Shown piece by piece: positions 26,307 through 35,820 of a stretch of 64,000 nt of DNA. The notes beneath the pieces were generated by a model. It searched no databases. It saw only the letters and a program-made list of their open reading frames with translations, and was not told the origin of the DNA. Origin of the DNA: Reichenbachiella agariperforans (GTDB taxonomy: Bacteria; Bacteroidota; Bacteroidia; Cytophagales; Cyclobacteriaceae); NCBI RefSeq assembly GCF_900142205.1, contig NZ_FRAA01000002.1, positions 618,282-682,281 of the forward strand, written 5' to 3'. The position numbers were made by a program, and so were the translations under genes. Position 1 is the stretch's first letter. Every line of letters begins with the position of its first letter.

Positions 26307-27491
26307 TTAACTGACCGAGTCCTGTTTCTTTTCCTTCCAGAAATAAACCACAGCAAAAACCACCAACGCCACCGCATAGTAGCTAGCCCAGCCATAGACA
26401 TACTCAAGGTTAGCATAGTCTACCGCCCAGCGATAATCGATCGCTAAGTGATCTAGCCGCAAAGAAACCAAACTCAGTAGCAGTCCACTGCCTAGTATCC
26501 ATCGAGATACCCGTGATAGTTCTATGAGTGTCAAAGTCATGATGAAGGGAAACCCCAAAAATAGGATGCGGGTCATGTCCTCACCCGCCAACATCCCAAA
26601 GGCACAGTAGCACAGACTCAAAAGAATCAATGTACCGTACTGCTGGTTCTTCAATCTCGAAAACCGAAAACGAAAAAGCACCACGAAAGGCAAAAGCCCA
26701 AAAGCAGACCCAAAGGCTGCAAACCAACGAATGATTCGGCTGGGATCGTCCACGACCAATCGACCATGGTAGAGTAGCGCCATCAGTGAGGATCGTTGAT
26801 CCGACTGATCTGGCATCAGTGCCAGCAGGGATTTTTGGATAGCAATCCCGAGGACGAGCGATAGGAGTAAGTGTTTTCCTTCAGGCCAACGGTCGTCTCT
26901 TTCCGCGAAAATAAAATGAACGACCGTCAGCAAAACCATCACCGCCAAGAACGATTCCTTTTGCAGTAGCGCTAGAGGAATCAGCCAATAGAAGTGTTTG
27001 AACTTACCCTGAAAGAAAAAGAGGAGTGCCATACTCTGAAAAAAATACAGCGGTACATCGACCGTGATGTTGTCGTAATGATTGTAGCGGATGATACCTG
27101 TCCAGTGCAAAATCAGCCAGCCAAAACCCACATACTGATACAGTGGACGAATCTTCAAATAAGTCCATAACTGAACCAGCATATAAATACTGCCTACGAA
27201 AAACAGAAAGTTGACTAAATCAAAAGCAAGCCCCATCTGATCTCCTGGTACAAGGCTCGCTAAGAGAGGAACCAGGGGTCGGTTGTAGAATGGATGATTG
27301 ATCACACTGACACGCCCCGTTTCAAAATACGAATATAACTTCTCGTACTGATGTGCATCACACAGTTTACAAGATGTATAATCGAGTGAGACATTGACCA
27401 CATAGAAAAACGTATAAGCTAGAACTGCCGTGACTAGAATGATCCAAACGGCAGGTTGATTTTTTCTATCTAAGTCAGTGGTTGCTGTCAC
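26307..27491 (-). CDS. Polytopic membrane protein of unknown function
   Basis: A 394-residue protein with about ten hydrophobic helices, starting after a short cytosolic N-terminus (WIILVTAVLAYTFFYVVNVS). A loop after the first helix contains DYTSCKLCDAHQYEKLYSYF and HPFYNRPLVPLLASL. The layout, with an acidic-aromatic first loop and helices following, recalls GT-C glycosyltransferases or EpsG-like proteins, but no sure family motif is seen. It follows mfd on the same strand at 25 bases and may be co-transcribed. Confidence 0.6.
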   Translation of the reverse strand: MTATTDLDRKNQPAVWIILVTAVLAYTFFYVVNVSLDYTSCKLCDAHQYEKLYSYFETGRVSVINHPFYNRPLVPLLASLVPGDQMGLAFDLVNFLFFVGSIYMLVQLWTYLKIRPLYQYVGFGWLILHWTGIIRYNHYDNITVDVPLYFFQSMALLFFFQGKFKHFYWLIPLALLQKESFLAVMVLLTVVHFIFAERDDRWPEGKHLLLSLVLGIAIQKSLLALMPDQSDQRSSLMALLYHGRLVVDDPSRIIRWFAAFGSAFGLLPFVVLFRFRFSRLKNQQYGTLILLSLCYCAFGMLAGEDMTRILFLGFPFIMTLTLIELSRVSRWILGSGLLLSLVSLRLDHLAIDYRWAVDYANLEYVYGWASYYAVALVVFAVVYFWKEKKQDSVS

Positions 27492-27516
27492 GCGGCTACT
27501 TTTGGGTTTTCAAGCA

Positions 27517-30500
27517 TCAAAATGAACTTCGAATATTGTCAAGCTGTCGAATAGCTACTTCTATTTCCTCTACATCTTTGATGATTAGCATCAATTTACC
27601 TTTCATTTCCTTGATTTGGTAATCCTTCGGGTGTTGCTGTATGTAGCCCATCACCAGTCCAAATACAGGAGACGAATAGTATTTTTCATTTTCTTGGGGA
27701 GGGAAATAGCACCGCATGCGACCGTTTTTGATCACGATCTTTTCGAAACCAAGATCGATAGCAAGCCAGCGCAGTTTCACTGTTTCGAAGAGTTGAAGTA
27801 CAGACGTAGGGATTTTGCCAAAACGATCCTCGACTGATTGACCGAATACTGCTAGTTCGCTGTTGGACTCGATGTTGTCGAGCTGTGTGTAGAGGCTGAG
27901 TCGCTCGGTGATGTTTTTGACATAGTCTTCTGGGATCAAAATCTCCAAATCCGTTTCGATGACACAGTCATTGATCAGCGCTTTCATCAAATCGTCTTTT
28001 TGATCAGCAAAGAGTTCTTTGAACTCGTTTTCTTTCAAGTCCTGAACCGCCTCATCCAGTATTTTGTGATACATATCAAAACCTATATCGGTGATGAACC
28101 CGCTCTGTTCTCCCCCTAGCAGATTGCCCGCACCACGGATATCGAGATCACGCATCGCAACTTTGAATCCATCGCCCAGATCGCTGAATTCTTCCAGTGC
28201 ACTGAGTCGTTTGCGTGCATCGGACGATAGTTTGGAAGTAGGTGGGGTAAACATGTAACAAAACGCTTTTTTGTTGGAGCGACCGACACGACCTCTCATC
28301 TGGTGTAGATCGGATAGGCCGAAGTTTTGCGCTGAGTTAATGATGATGGTGTTGGCATTGGGGATATCTAGTCCCGATTCGATGATGTTGGTAGAGACGA
28401 GGACGTCATATTCTCCTTCGATGAATTTGAGCATGACTTTTTCCAATTTAGGCCCTTCCATCTGGCCATGGGCTACACCGACACGTGCATCGGGTACGAG
28501 TCGATGGATCAGGTTGGCGATGCTCTCGATATCACTGACTTTGTTGTGCACGAAAAATACTTGACCACCACGGCGTAGCTCGTAGCTGATAGAGTCACGT
28601 GTGACCTCCTCGCTAAATACATGCAGCTCAGTTGTCACGGGCTGGCGGTTAGGTGGTGGGGTAGCGATGATGCTCAGGTCTCGTGCACCCATCAGCGAAA
28701 AGTGAAGTGTACGCGGAATAGGTGTCGCACTGAGTGTGAGCGTATCCACATTGACTTTCATCTCTTTGAGTTTGTCTTTGATCTTCACGCCGAATTTTTG
28801 TTCTTCGTCGATCACGAGTAGCCCGAGATCTTGGAACTGTACGTCTTTGTTGACGATGCGGTGGGTGCCGATCAGGATATTGACTTTACCTTCTTTGACA
28901 CGCTGTAGTACGTTTTTGATTTCTTTGGTCGTCCGAAAACGGTTGATGTATTCTACCTCTACTGCGAACCCTTCCAATCTAGACTTGAATGTGTGATAGT
29001 GCTGCATCGCGAGTATCGTCGTGGGGACGAGTACTGCGACTTGCTTTCCTTCGATGGCTGCTTTGAACGCAGCGCGTATCGCTACCTCTGTTTTTCCAAA
29101 CCCAACATCACCACACACGAGCCTGTCCATCGGATGGGCTTTTTGCATGTCGATTTTTAGATCTTCGGTGGCTTTGGCTTGATCTGGGGTGTCTTCGTAG
29201 ATGAAGGACGTCTCCATCTCTGCCTGATGGTAGGTATCTTCTGAAAACGCAAAACCGGGTGCGGCTTTTCGTTTGGCATAGAGTGCGATTAGCTCCTTGG
29301 CGATGTCTTTGACCTTGCTGCGGACTTTTTTCTTTTTGTTTTCCCACTCAGGCGAACCTAGTTTGCTCACTTGGGGCGGGGCACTTTCTTTGCCGCTATA
29401 TTTGGATATTTTGTGTAGGGAGTGAATACTCAGGTAGAGCAAGTCATCGTCGCGATAGATGATGCGGACGGATTCTTGTTTGTTGCCATTGACCTCTACG
29501 ATATCTAGTCCTGCGAATCGCCCGATTCCATGGTCGACGTGTACGATGTAGTCTCCAGGATTTAGGGTTCGGAGTTCTTTCAGGGTAAGGGCTTTGGACT
29601 TAGAGTGCTTTTGGCGCACCGCGTATTTGTGAAAGCGCTCGAAAAGCTGGTGATCTGTGAAGATGGCTACCTGCTGATTGTTGTCTATAAAGCCTTGGCG
29701 AAGACTCAGGATCAAACTATCAAATTTGATAAACGGGTTGATCTCTTCGAAGATGGACTGAAGTTGTTGAACGGGTTTTTCTGATTCTGAAGCGATGACA
29801 GTCGAGTAGCCTTTTTCTTGATAGCTCTCAAAACTGTCTGCCATGAGTTCGAAGTTCTTCTGAAACGAAGGTTGTCCTGATATCTCAAACTGGAACTCAT
29901 GACCGCCCTTGCTGTAGTAGCGATTGCCAAATTCGATTTTGGCGTACTTTTCGATCGCGGTACTAAAACTCTCGCTCGTTTCGAACAGCTGATCAGGTTT
30001 GAGTACGATGCTCGATTGGTCACTGGCCTCCATGATCGCACCGAAACTGTCGTTGGCTTTTTCGAAATACTTGTCAATGATATCCAGTGTTTGCTGTCCA
30101 TCTTTCATCCAGATTTTCGAATTTTTGGGGACATAGTCCATGAAGGACTGCCGCTGCTCTTCGAGCAGTTTGGTCTGGATGTTTGGGATGATGTTGACGG
30201 TTTTGAGCTTGTCTTTGGAGAGCTGACTCTCGGGATCAAAAGTTCGGATACTTTCTATTTCGTCTCCGAACAATTCGATTCGGTAGGGAAGTTCGCCTGC
30301 ATAAGAGTACACATCGATGATACCACCACGTATCGCAAACTGTCCTGGTTCGTAGACAAAGTCATCTTTTTCAAATCCATAGGTAATGAGCAGCTCACTC
30401 AAAAAATCCGCATCGATAGATTCACCCACCTTGGCAGTCCAAGTGTTTTCTACCAGTGATTTTTTGTTGATTACTTTTTCGGTGAGCGCTTCGGGATAGG

Positions 30501-30873
30501 TGACGATCAGTTCACCAGTCGATGCTTTGTTGTTGATTCGATTGAGAATTTCGGCACGCATAAGGATGTTTGCGTTCTCCGTTTCTTCGAACTGGTATGG
30601 TCTTTTGTAGGAGGATGGAAAAAGCAGAACCTCTTTGTCACCGAGTATATTTTGTAGGTCGTTGTGAAAATAGGCGGCCTCTTCTTTTTCGTGCAGGACG
30701 AAAATGTGATTTTGGTGATTGGTCTGGAAAACTGCCGCTGCGACGACTGCATCCATACTGCCGACCAAACCTTTGATTCTCACATGAACGTTTTCGTTTG
30801 GCTTGATGCTTTCAGCGATGGCTTTTACCTGGCTGTCAGCTTTATAGATGGTAAGTAGATCTTTGCTCTTCAC
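27517..30873 (-). CDS. mfd: Transcription-repair coupling factor Mfd
   Basis: The 1118-residue protein has an N-terminal UvrB-like region (about 1-350) and a CarD-like RNA polymerase interaction domain with PGDYIVHVDHGIGRFAGLD (about 470). A superfamily 2 translocase follows, with Walker A DVGFGKTEVAIRAAFKAA, DEEQ box VIDEEQKFGV and motif VI QMRGRVGRSN, then the TRCF C-terminal domain. Mfd frees stalled RNA polymerase at DNA lesions and recruits UvrA. Length and order are standard; the ATG at 30873 (MKSKDLLTIYKADS) is the natural start. Confidence 0.96.
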   Translation of the reverse strand: MKSKDLLTIYKADSQVKAIAESIKPNENVHVRIKGLVGSMDAVVAAAVFQTNHQNHIFVLHEKEEAAYFHNDLQNILGDKEVLLFPSSYKRPYQFEETENANILMRAEILNRINNKASTGELIVTYPEALTEKVINKKSLVENTWTAKVGESIDADFLSELLITYGFEKDDFVYEPGQFAIRGGIIDVYSYAGELPYRIELFGDEIESIRTFDPESQLSKDKLKTVNIIPNIQTKLLEEQRQSFMDYVPKNSKIWMKDGQQTLDIIDKYFEKANDSFGAIMEASDQSSIVLKPDQLFETSESFSTAIEKYAKIEFGNRYYSKGGHEFQFEISGQPSFQKNFELMADSFESYQEKGYSTVIASESEKPVQQLQSIFEEINPFIKFDSLILSLRQGFIDNNQQVAIFTDHQLFERFHKYAVRQKHSKSKALTLKELRTLNPGDYIVHVDHGIGRFAGLDIVEVNGNKQESVRIIYRDDDLLYLSIHSLHKISKYSGKESAPPQVSKLGSPEWENKKKKVRSKVKDIAKELIALYAKRKAAPGFAFSEDTYHQAEMETSFIYEDTPDQAKATEDLKIDMQKAHPMDRLVCGDVGFGKTEVAIRAAFKAAIEGKQVAVLVPTTILAMQHYHTFKSRLEGFAVEVEYINRFRTTKEIKNVLQRVKEGKVNILIGTHRIVNKDVQFQDLGLLVIDEEQKFGVKIKDKLKEMKVNVDTLTLSATPIPRTLHFSLMGARDLSIIATPPPNRQPVTTELHVFSEEVTRDSISYELRRGGQVFFVHNKVSDIESIANLIHRLVPDARVGVAHGQMEGPKLEKVMLKFIEGEYDVLVSTNIIESGLDIPNANTIIINSAQNFGLSDLHQMRGRVGRSNKKAFCYMFTPPTSKLSSDARKRLSALEEFSDLGDGFKVAMRDLDIRGAGNLLGGEQSGFITDIGFDMYHKILDEAVQDLKENEFKELFADQKDDLMKALINDCVIETDLEILIPEDYVKNITERLSLYTQLDNIESNSELAVFGQSVEDRFGKIPTSVLQLFETVKLRWLAIDLGFEKIVIKNGRMRCYFPPQENEKYYSSPVFGLVMGYIQQHPKDYQIKEMKGKLMLIIKDVEEIEVAIRQLDNIRSSF

Positions 30874-31027
30874 TCGAAAAAATTTGGGACAAAGGTATGT
30901 CCATTTGACGACTAATATGTTTCATTAAACGACCCTTTGGCGATTAATGTCATGTATCTCGAAACCTTATACGCTCAAATACATATAAGAAGTTAAGTAA
31001 TAAGTTCTAGTTAGTATTATTGATTTT
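30874..31027. other. Non-coding gap upstream of mfd
   Basis: This AT-rich stretch should hold the mfd promoter (- strand). No convincing TAnnTTTG element, gene or repeat was identified in it. The hairpins that follow to the right are listed separately. Confidence 0.4.
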
Positions 31028-31103
31028 GTGAGTCAAAAGAGACTCACTGATTAAGGTTAGGTTAGTATAATCAGCACGCTCGCTAGGGCGTGCTGATTTC
31101 ATT
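31028..31103 (+). ncRNA. Candidate structured small RNA upstream of the BCCT gene
   Basis: Two consecutive hairpins: GTGAGTC/GACTCAC (31028-31034 with 31041-31047) and an 11-base stem AATCAGCACGC/GCGTGCTGATT with a TCGCTAGG loop (about 31069-31099). Between them is AAGGTTAGGTTAG, a motif that recurs beside hairpins near 33.7 and 52.4 kb. The second stem ends in TTTCATTT, a weak termination tract. It could be a short transcript of its own or the leader of the transporter mRNA; no known RNA family is recognised. Confidence 0.3.
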
Positions 31104-31164
31104 TACGGCTATAAATGATATAGTTTTAGATTTTGGTCATTATTCTTCCATCAATTCCATTCTT

Positions 31165-32676
31165 TTGAAGCGCCTCAACCGAACTGTATTTTTTCCTCCC
31201 ATCATTTTGTTAGTGTTCACGGTGCTGCTGAGTCAGCTGTATGGAGACGAATTTGTCTCGACGCTACAGGTCGCTAATCAGTGGATACTCGATCATTTTA
31301 GTGGATTATTTTCTTGGACGGCATTATTGATTCTTGGATTGGTCATCGTGGTTTACTTTTCTAAGTTGGGACGCTGGCGTATAGGCGGTTCTGATGCCAG
31401 ACCAATTTTGAGCAAATGGAAGTGGTTTGCTGTGACTATTTGTACGACGATCGCTACGGGCATTTTGTTTTGGGGAGTTGCTGAACCGATTTTTCATTTT
31501 TCAACTCCACCTCCGAATTTGGGCATAACCGCTGGATCGAAAGAAGCCATGACCTTTGCTATGTCTTCATTGATGATGCACTGGACACTCACGCCTTATG
31601 CGATTTATACTTTGGCAGGTTTAGTTTTCGCAGTGAGCTTTTATAATCTCCGACAGCCATTCAGCTTGGGTTCGATGGTCAGCCCATTGTTTGCTGATCA
31701 GATGAACCCAAATGTTTCGAATTTCATTGATATCGTATGTCTATATGGGCTCGTAGCTGGTATGGCAGCTTCATTGGGGGCAGGTTTGCTGAGTGTGATG
31801 GGTGGCTTGGATCACTTGTTAGGCTGGAGCAAAACGAGTTGGGGTCTTGCACTGATCACTGGGGCTATCGTGGTAACGTTCATAGTCTCGGCTGTGTCGG
31901 GCTTGATGAAGGGGATTCGTATACTATCAGATATCAATATTCGCTTGTTCATTCTATTGGCGCTTTTTGTGTTTTTGGCAGGCCCGACTTGGGCTTTGTT
32001 AGAGCTGGGTCTATCTGGTGTGAGCGAATATGCGGCGCATATGGTTTCACGAAGTTTGAATCTAGACAATGTCTTGGGTCAAAAATGGTTTAACAGCTGG
32101 ACGGTTTTCAACTGGGCCAACTGGCTCGCATGGACGCCCATTACAGCGGTGTTTTTGGGTCGCATTGCTAGAGGATACACAGTGCGGACATTCATCATTT
32201 TCAATCTCGTGATTCCGTCCATCTTTGGTGCGGTATGGATGATGATTTTTGGTGGGAGTGCACTGCTCATGGATTTTAATCAAGGAGGGGTGCTGAGTGA
32301 GTCGCTTCGTGCCAATGGCCCTGAAAGTTTGGTGTATTTAGTATTGGGAGATTTACCATTTGCTATCGTCGTGAGTACGGTTTTCGTCTTGTTAATTTTT
32401 CTCTCCTATGTTACCGCAGCGGATTCTAATACTTCGGCGATGAGCGCATTGAGCACGTCTGGGATTTCTCTGGATCAGATAGAGGCACCTGTTCGTATAA
32501 AAGTCATCTGGGGTGTTTTGATTGGTTTGGTTGCTTGGGTGATGGTTAGTTCTGTCGGCATAGAGGGTATCAAAATGACCTCTATTTTGGGAGGTTTCCC
32601 AATCTTATTTTTCATGATTGCGGTGAGTATGTCAGCAGTCGTATTGATGATCAGATCTAGAAAAGTAAAGAACTGA
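31165..32676 (+). CDS. BCCT-family betaine/choline/carnitine transporter
   Basis: About 503 residues with 12 predicted membrane helices. Family marks are RTVFFPPIILLVFTVLLSQL at the start, CTTIATGILFWGVAEPIFHF, MTFAMSSLMMHWTLTPYAIY and FNWANWLAWTPITAVFLGRI, the last containing the tryptophan-rich region of helix 8. Members take up glycine betaine, choline or carnitine, driven by sodium or protons, often for osmoprotection. The start is uncertain: the frame is open from GTG 31090, but that codon lies in a hairpin. TTG 31165 (MKRLNRTVFFPP) agrees with the family, so the shorter form is given. The gene stands alone. Confidence 0.88.
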   Translation: MKRLNRTVFFPPIILLVFTVLLSQLYGDEFVSTLQVANQWILDHFSGLFSWTALLILGLVIVVYFSKLGRWRIGGSDARPILSKWKWFAVTICTTIATGILFWGVAEPIFHFSTPPPNLGITAGSKEAMTFAMSSLMMHWTLTPYAIYTLAGLVFAVSFYNLRQPFSLGSMVSPLFADQMNPNVSNFIDIVCLYGLVAGMAASLGAGLLSVMGGLDHLLGWSKTSWGLALITGAIVVTFIVSAVSGLMKGIRILSDINIRLFILLALFVFLAGPTWALLELGLSGVSEYAAHMVSRSLNLDNVLGQKWFNSWTVFNWANWLAWTPITAVFLGRIARGYTVRTFIIFNLVIPSIFGAVWMMIFGGSALLMDFNQGGVLSESLRANGPESLVYLVLGDLPFAIVVSTVFVLLIFLSYVTAADSNTSAMSALSTSGISLDQIEAPVRIKVIWGVLIGLVAWVMVSSVGIEGIKMTSILGGFPILFFMIAVSMSAVVLMIRSRKVKN

Positions 32677-32756
32677 CTTAAGTATTTATTAATTTCGCTG
32701 GACCGCTTGATCGACCCGTGTAATATTCGAATCTTTATCAAAAAATTATTAACAAC

Positions 32757-33518
32757 ATGAAATTTAAAAGCTTCTTAGTAATCGCGCTAATTTTCTCAAA
32801 CTTGATGGCTTTTGGCTGGGGGAAAACGGGTCACCGTGTCGTGGGCGATATTGCTTACTGGCATCTAGACAGAAAGGCGAAGGGAAAGATACACGAGATA
32901 CTCAAACATGAGCACCTCAATATGGTGGGTAACTATATGGATTTTGTCCGGTCGGACAAAGACATGGGTTATATGTCGCCATGGCACTATTGTACTGTTC
33001 CTGATGGCGAAACCTATAGCGAAGCGCCAGAAGAAGGAGATGCTGTAGAAACCATCAATCGTTTGATTGAGGAACTGAAAACCAAGAAATTCACCTACGG
33101 TACCGAGTTAGAAAACTTGAAATACCTTGTACACTTGGTGGCTGACATTCACCAGCCGCTACATGTAGGAAACGGTGAAGACAAAGGAGGCAATGATGTC
33201 AAGGTGACTTTCATGTGGGAGGAGTCTAACCTGCACCGCGTGTGGGACAGTGGGTTGATTGACTATCAGCAGCTCAGTTTTACAGAATACTCTAAGTGGG
33301 TCAACCACATCAGTGAACAAGAACTGGAAAAAACACAATCTCAAGGGATCGATGTATGGATCGAGGAGTCAATGAATCTTCGCCCAGTGATATATGACAT
33401 TCCTGAAAACGGCAAACTGTCTTATGAATACAACTACAAGCACATCGCGACGATCAATGATCGACTGTTGAAAGCTGGGGTTCGTTTAGCAGGCATTCTC
33501 AATGAGATTTATGGCTAA
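32757..33518 (+). CDS. S1/P1-type zinc-dependent nuclease
   Basis: The 253-residue protein has a signal peptide ending before Trp21 (FGWGKTGHRVVGDIAYWH). In this family, the N-terminal tryptophan of the mature enzyme binds a zinc ion. The other ligands are visible: His26, SPWHYCTV, LVHLVADIHQPLHVG with its H..D....H pattern, and NLHRVWDSGL. S1/P1 nucleases cut single-stranded DNA and RNA and act as 3'-nucleotidases, probably for extracellular nucleic-acid use. A very long terminator hairpin follows. Confidence 0.92.
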   Translation: MKFKSFLVIALIFSNLMAFGWGKTGHRVVGDIAYWHLDRKAKGKIHEILKHEHLNMVGNYMDFVRSDKDMGYMSPWHYCTVPDGETYSEAPEEGDAVETINRLIEELKTKKFTYGTELENLKYLVHLVADIHQPLHVGNGEDKGGNDVKVTFMWEESNLHRVWDSGLIDYQQLSFTEYSKWVNHISEQELEKTQSQGIDVWIEESMNLRPVIYDIPENGKLSYEYNYKHIATINDRLLKAGVRLAGILNEIYG

Positions 33519-33543
33519 GCTATAATAGCGTTTATTATATCTG

Positions 33544-33598
33544 AAGCTGTTCTATAAGTATGGGTATTACCCATACTTATAGAACAGCTTTTTTGTTT
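33544..33598 (+). terminator. Terminator with a 23-base perfect stem after the S1/P1 nuclease
   Basis: The arms 33544-33566 and 33568-33590 are fully complementary over 23 bases, reading AAGCTGTTCTATAAG... on the left, followed by TTTTGTTT. The stem is unusually long for an intrinsic terminator and could act on both strands. Confidence 0.85.
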
Positions 33599-33718
33599 CT
33601 AAGCGCTAGAGAAGATACGCACTAATAGGTATTGATCACTATGAGTAGCTGTACTACCTTGTAGAACGTAATTGACATACGGTATCAAGTAGTCAAGCCC
33701 TTTATTAACCTAACCTGA
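33599..33718 (+). other. Gap between two terminators, possible small transcript
   Basis: No open frame of note is seen in these 120 bases. They lie between the nuclease terminator and a second complete terminator in the same direction, so a short + strand transcript may start here. TAACCTAACCT occurs at 33706-33716, just before the hairpin. Confidence 0.25.
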
Positions 33719-33752
33719 AAAGGAATCCAATATCGGATTCCTTTATTTTTTT
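33719..33752 (+). terminator. Second + strand terminator downstream of the nuclease gene
   Basis: Ten-base stem AAAGGAATCC/GGATTCCTTT (33719-33728 with 33735-33744), six-base loop, then A and seven T. No + strand gene precedes it apart from the nuclease, which already has its own terminator. Confidence 0.8.
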
Positions 33753-33775
33753 AAGGAACGTAGAACCGTATGGGC

Positions 33776-33802
33776 AAAAAAATAGCAGGGTTAATCTGCT
33801 AT
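33776..33802 (-). terminator. Terminator of the threonine dehydratase-like gene
   Basis: On the - strand, ATAGCAG/CTGCTAT (33796-33802 with 33782-33788) is followed by a run of T. It lies 25 bases beyond the stop of the dehydratase gene. Confidence 0.75.
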
Positions 33803-33826
33803 CACTGTGTTTATGATTTCTTACTT

Positions 33827-34771
33827 CTAAAAAGGCAACTCATTGAGTTGGACATTACCTCCTGTGATGATGATACCTGTCTTCTTCCCAGCGAAAACTT
33901 CTTTGTGCTTGATTAAAGCAGCTACTGCTACAGCACTAGATGGCTCAATTACGATTTTCATTCGCTCCCACACCAGTCTCATCGCATCAACGATTTCTTG
34001 TTCACTGACACAGTAGATATCGTGTACATATTCTTTGATGATGGCGAAGTTGAGTTCGCCGACAGATACTAATAGTCCATCTGCAATGGATTTAGGATCT
34101 TTGACTCCTTCTAGTTTTCCAGATTTGAAGGATTTGTAGGTGTCGTTGACAGCTTCTGGTTCTGCCAAGATCATTTTAGTAGTAGGGCTGACATGACCAA
34201 GTGTCAAGGCTGACCCGGCAGCTAATCCACCACCACCCACAGGGGTGATCATGAAATCTAGCTCAGGTTGCTCTTCTATGAACTCCTTGGCAGCTGTGGC
34301 CTGACCTGCGATGATTCGTGTATCGTGATAGGGGTGTACCTGGATCGCTCCAGTACGTTCGATTACTTTTTTACACGCCTCTGCTCTGGCTTCCTCTGTA
34401 GGTTCGCACATGGTGACTTCTGCGCCGTATCCTTTTACTGCATCGACTTTGACTTGCGGTGCGTTGGAGGGCATGACGATGTAGGCTTTGACCCCAGCGT
34501 CTGCTGCTGCTTTGGCTACAGCCTGCGCATGATTACCTGAGGAGTGCGTCGCAAAACCATTGAGTCGCTCTTCTGGACGGTAAGACATGATCACGTTCGT
34601 CGCACCTCTCATCTTGAATGCGCCTACTTTTTGAAAATTCTCACATTTGAAAAACACCTCACCGCCGACAATTTCATTGATCGTACTAGAGGTCATGATT
34701 TGCGTATTGTATATATACTTGCTGATTCGGGTGTGTGCCCTTTTGATGTCACTTAAGCTTGGAAATTCCAT
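33827..34771 (-). CDS. PLP-dependent threonine/serine dehydratase-like enzyme
   Basis: A 314-residue fold-type II PLP enzyme. The lysine for the Schiff base is in FFKCENFQKVGAFKMRGATN and the cofactor-phosphate loop is VGGGGLAAGSA; ATHSSGNHAQAVAKAA is the substrate (Asn/Ser-Gly-Asn-His) loop. The length, without the C-terminal ACT domains of IlvA, fits catabolic threonine dehydratase, serine racemase or threo-3-hydroxyaspartate ammonia-lyase. Sequence alone does not separate these. It precedes a - strand cluster of unrelated genes and has its own terminator. Confidence 0.85.
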   Translation of the reverse strand: MEFPSLSDIKRAHTRISKYIYNTQIMTSSTINEIVGGEVFFKCENFQKVGAFKMRGATNVIMSYRPEERLNGFATHSSGNHAQAVAKAAADAGVKAYIVMPSNAPQVKVDAVKGYGAEVTMCEPTEEARAEACKKVIERTGAIQVHPYHDTRIIAGQATAAKEFIEEQPELDFMITPVGGGGLAAGSALTLGHVSPTTKMILAEPEAVNDTYKSFKSGKLEGVKDPKSIADGLLVSVGELNFAIIKEYVHDIYCVSEQEIVDAMRLVWERMKIVIEPSSAVAVAALIKHKEVFAGKKTGIIITGGNVQLNELPF

Positions 34772-34803
34772 AGTTATTGTATTCTCGTTTTCTCGGCGGC
34801 AAT

Positions 34804-35718
34804 TTAGTTAGCAATTACATTTAACACTCTATCTGGGTAGTCAGAAATAATCCCATCTACTCCCCAATGGATTAATTTTTTCATATCCTCTTCTTCATTT
34901 ACCGTCCATGGGATTACTTTCATTTTCATATCATGAAGCTTATTGATTTTCTCCTGATCCAAAAATGGATGATAGCAGCTGTAGATCTGTGGGGTAAAGC
35001 CTAGTTCTTCTAAGTTTTTGTCAATCGATTCGGTGTTTTCTATCAACACTGCTAGCTCAATTTCGGGATAGGTTTCGTGGAAGTAGCGCAGTACTCGAAA
35101 ATCAAAAGACTGTACATTGACATGCTTAGTGTTCATGTTTTGGATGATGAAATCATAAACCAGTTTGGAAAAGACCTCTGGTGTTGGATGAAATACGTTG
35201 TCTCCCATCGGTAGGCATTTGATCTCGATGTTGTACCGGATGACCTTGTTTGGATTTTCGGACTCAAACTGGTTGACAAGTGATACTAGTTCTTCGAGCA
35301 GTGGTTTGTGCACCACCATTTTCTGTTGATCAGGAAATCGTTTGACGAATTTGGATCCCACATCGTATTTTTTGATTTGCGTATAGCTCATCTGGTAGAT
35401 GTTGTGCTTTTGCTCACCTTCTTTAGGTATGCTCTCGCCCAGAGAGTCCAGTGCGATGTAGTGGTTCATGTAGGGCTCGTGTGAAATCAGCAACTGCTGA
35501 TCCCGCGTCACTGCTAGATCAAGCTCTAGTGTGGTGATGCCTAGCTCCAGCGCTTTCCTAAAAGCGGGTAGCGTATTCTCTGGCATCAGCCCCCTTGCTC
35601 CGCGATGACCTTGTATGTCTATCGGTCGATGAGATGTTTCTTCTGGTTTTTCCACTCGGCAGGCTGTTATACTAGTTATAAGAATAAATATAAGGAAGCA
35701 ATAGTTAACACGAGTCAT
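34804..35718 (-). CDS. Glycerophosphodiester phosphodiesterase, lipoprotein
   Basis: About 304 residues with signal peptide and lipobox TAC (Cys20, MTRVNYCFLIFILITSITAC). The GDPD motif is IQGHRGARGLMPENTLPAF, with ELDLAVTRDQQLLISHEPYM providing Glu, Asp and His of the metal and general-base sites. It hydrolyses glycerophosphodiesters to glycerol 3-phosphate and an alcohol. The glycerol-3-phosphate dehydrogenase gene glpD lies 2.6 kb upstream on the same strand, so a shared role in glycerol-3-phosphate use is plausible. The 21-residue upstream extension in the frame is rejected in favour of the signal peptide. Confidence 0.9.
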   Translation of the reverse strand: MTRVNYCFLIFILITSITACRVEKPEETSHRPIDIQGHRGARGLMPENTLPAFRKALELGITTLELDLAVTRDQQLLISHEPYMNHYIALDSLGESIPKEGEQKHNIYQMSYTQIKKYDVGSKFVKRFPDQQKMVVHKPLLEELVSLVNQFESENPNKVIRYNIEIKCLPMGDNVFHPTPEVFSKLVYDFIIQNMNTKHVNVQSFDFRVLRYFHETYPEIELAVLIENTESIDKNLEELGFTPQIYSCYHPFLDQEKINKLHDMKMKVIPWTVNEEEDMKKLIHWGVDGIISDYPDRVLNVIAN

Positions 35719-35820
35719 GGTTTTGAGGTTTAGACAAAGGTGTCGATATCTAATGTCAGTGCCAAAAAAATTGAGCATCAAGGGATTAAGCTTAGGTTAA
35801 GTCTGATCTTCCTAGGCGTC

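Noticed and set aside
29899-30459. 186-codon + strand frame opposite mfd
   Set aside because: It is the antisense shadow of the well-conserved mfd gene.
31090-31164. GTG 31090 as start of the BCCT transporter
   Set aside because: It falls in a stable hairpin, and the first 25 residues do not resemble the family's N-terminus.
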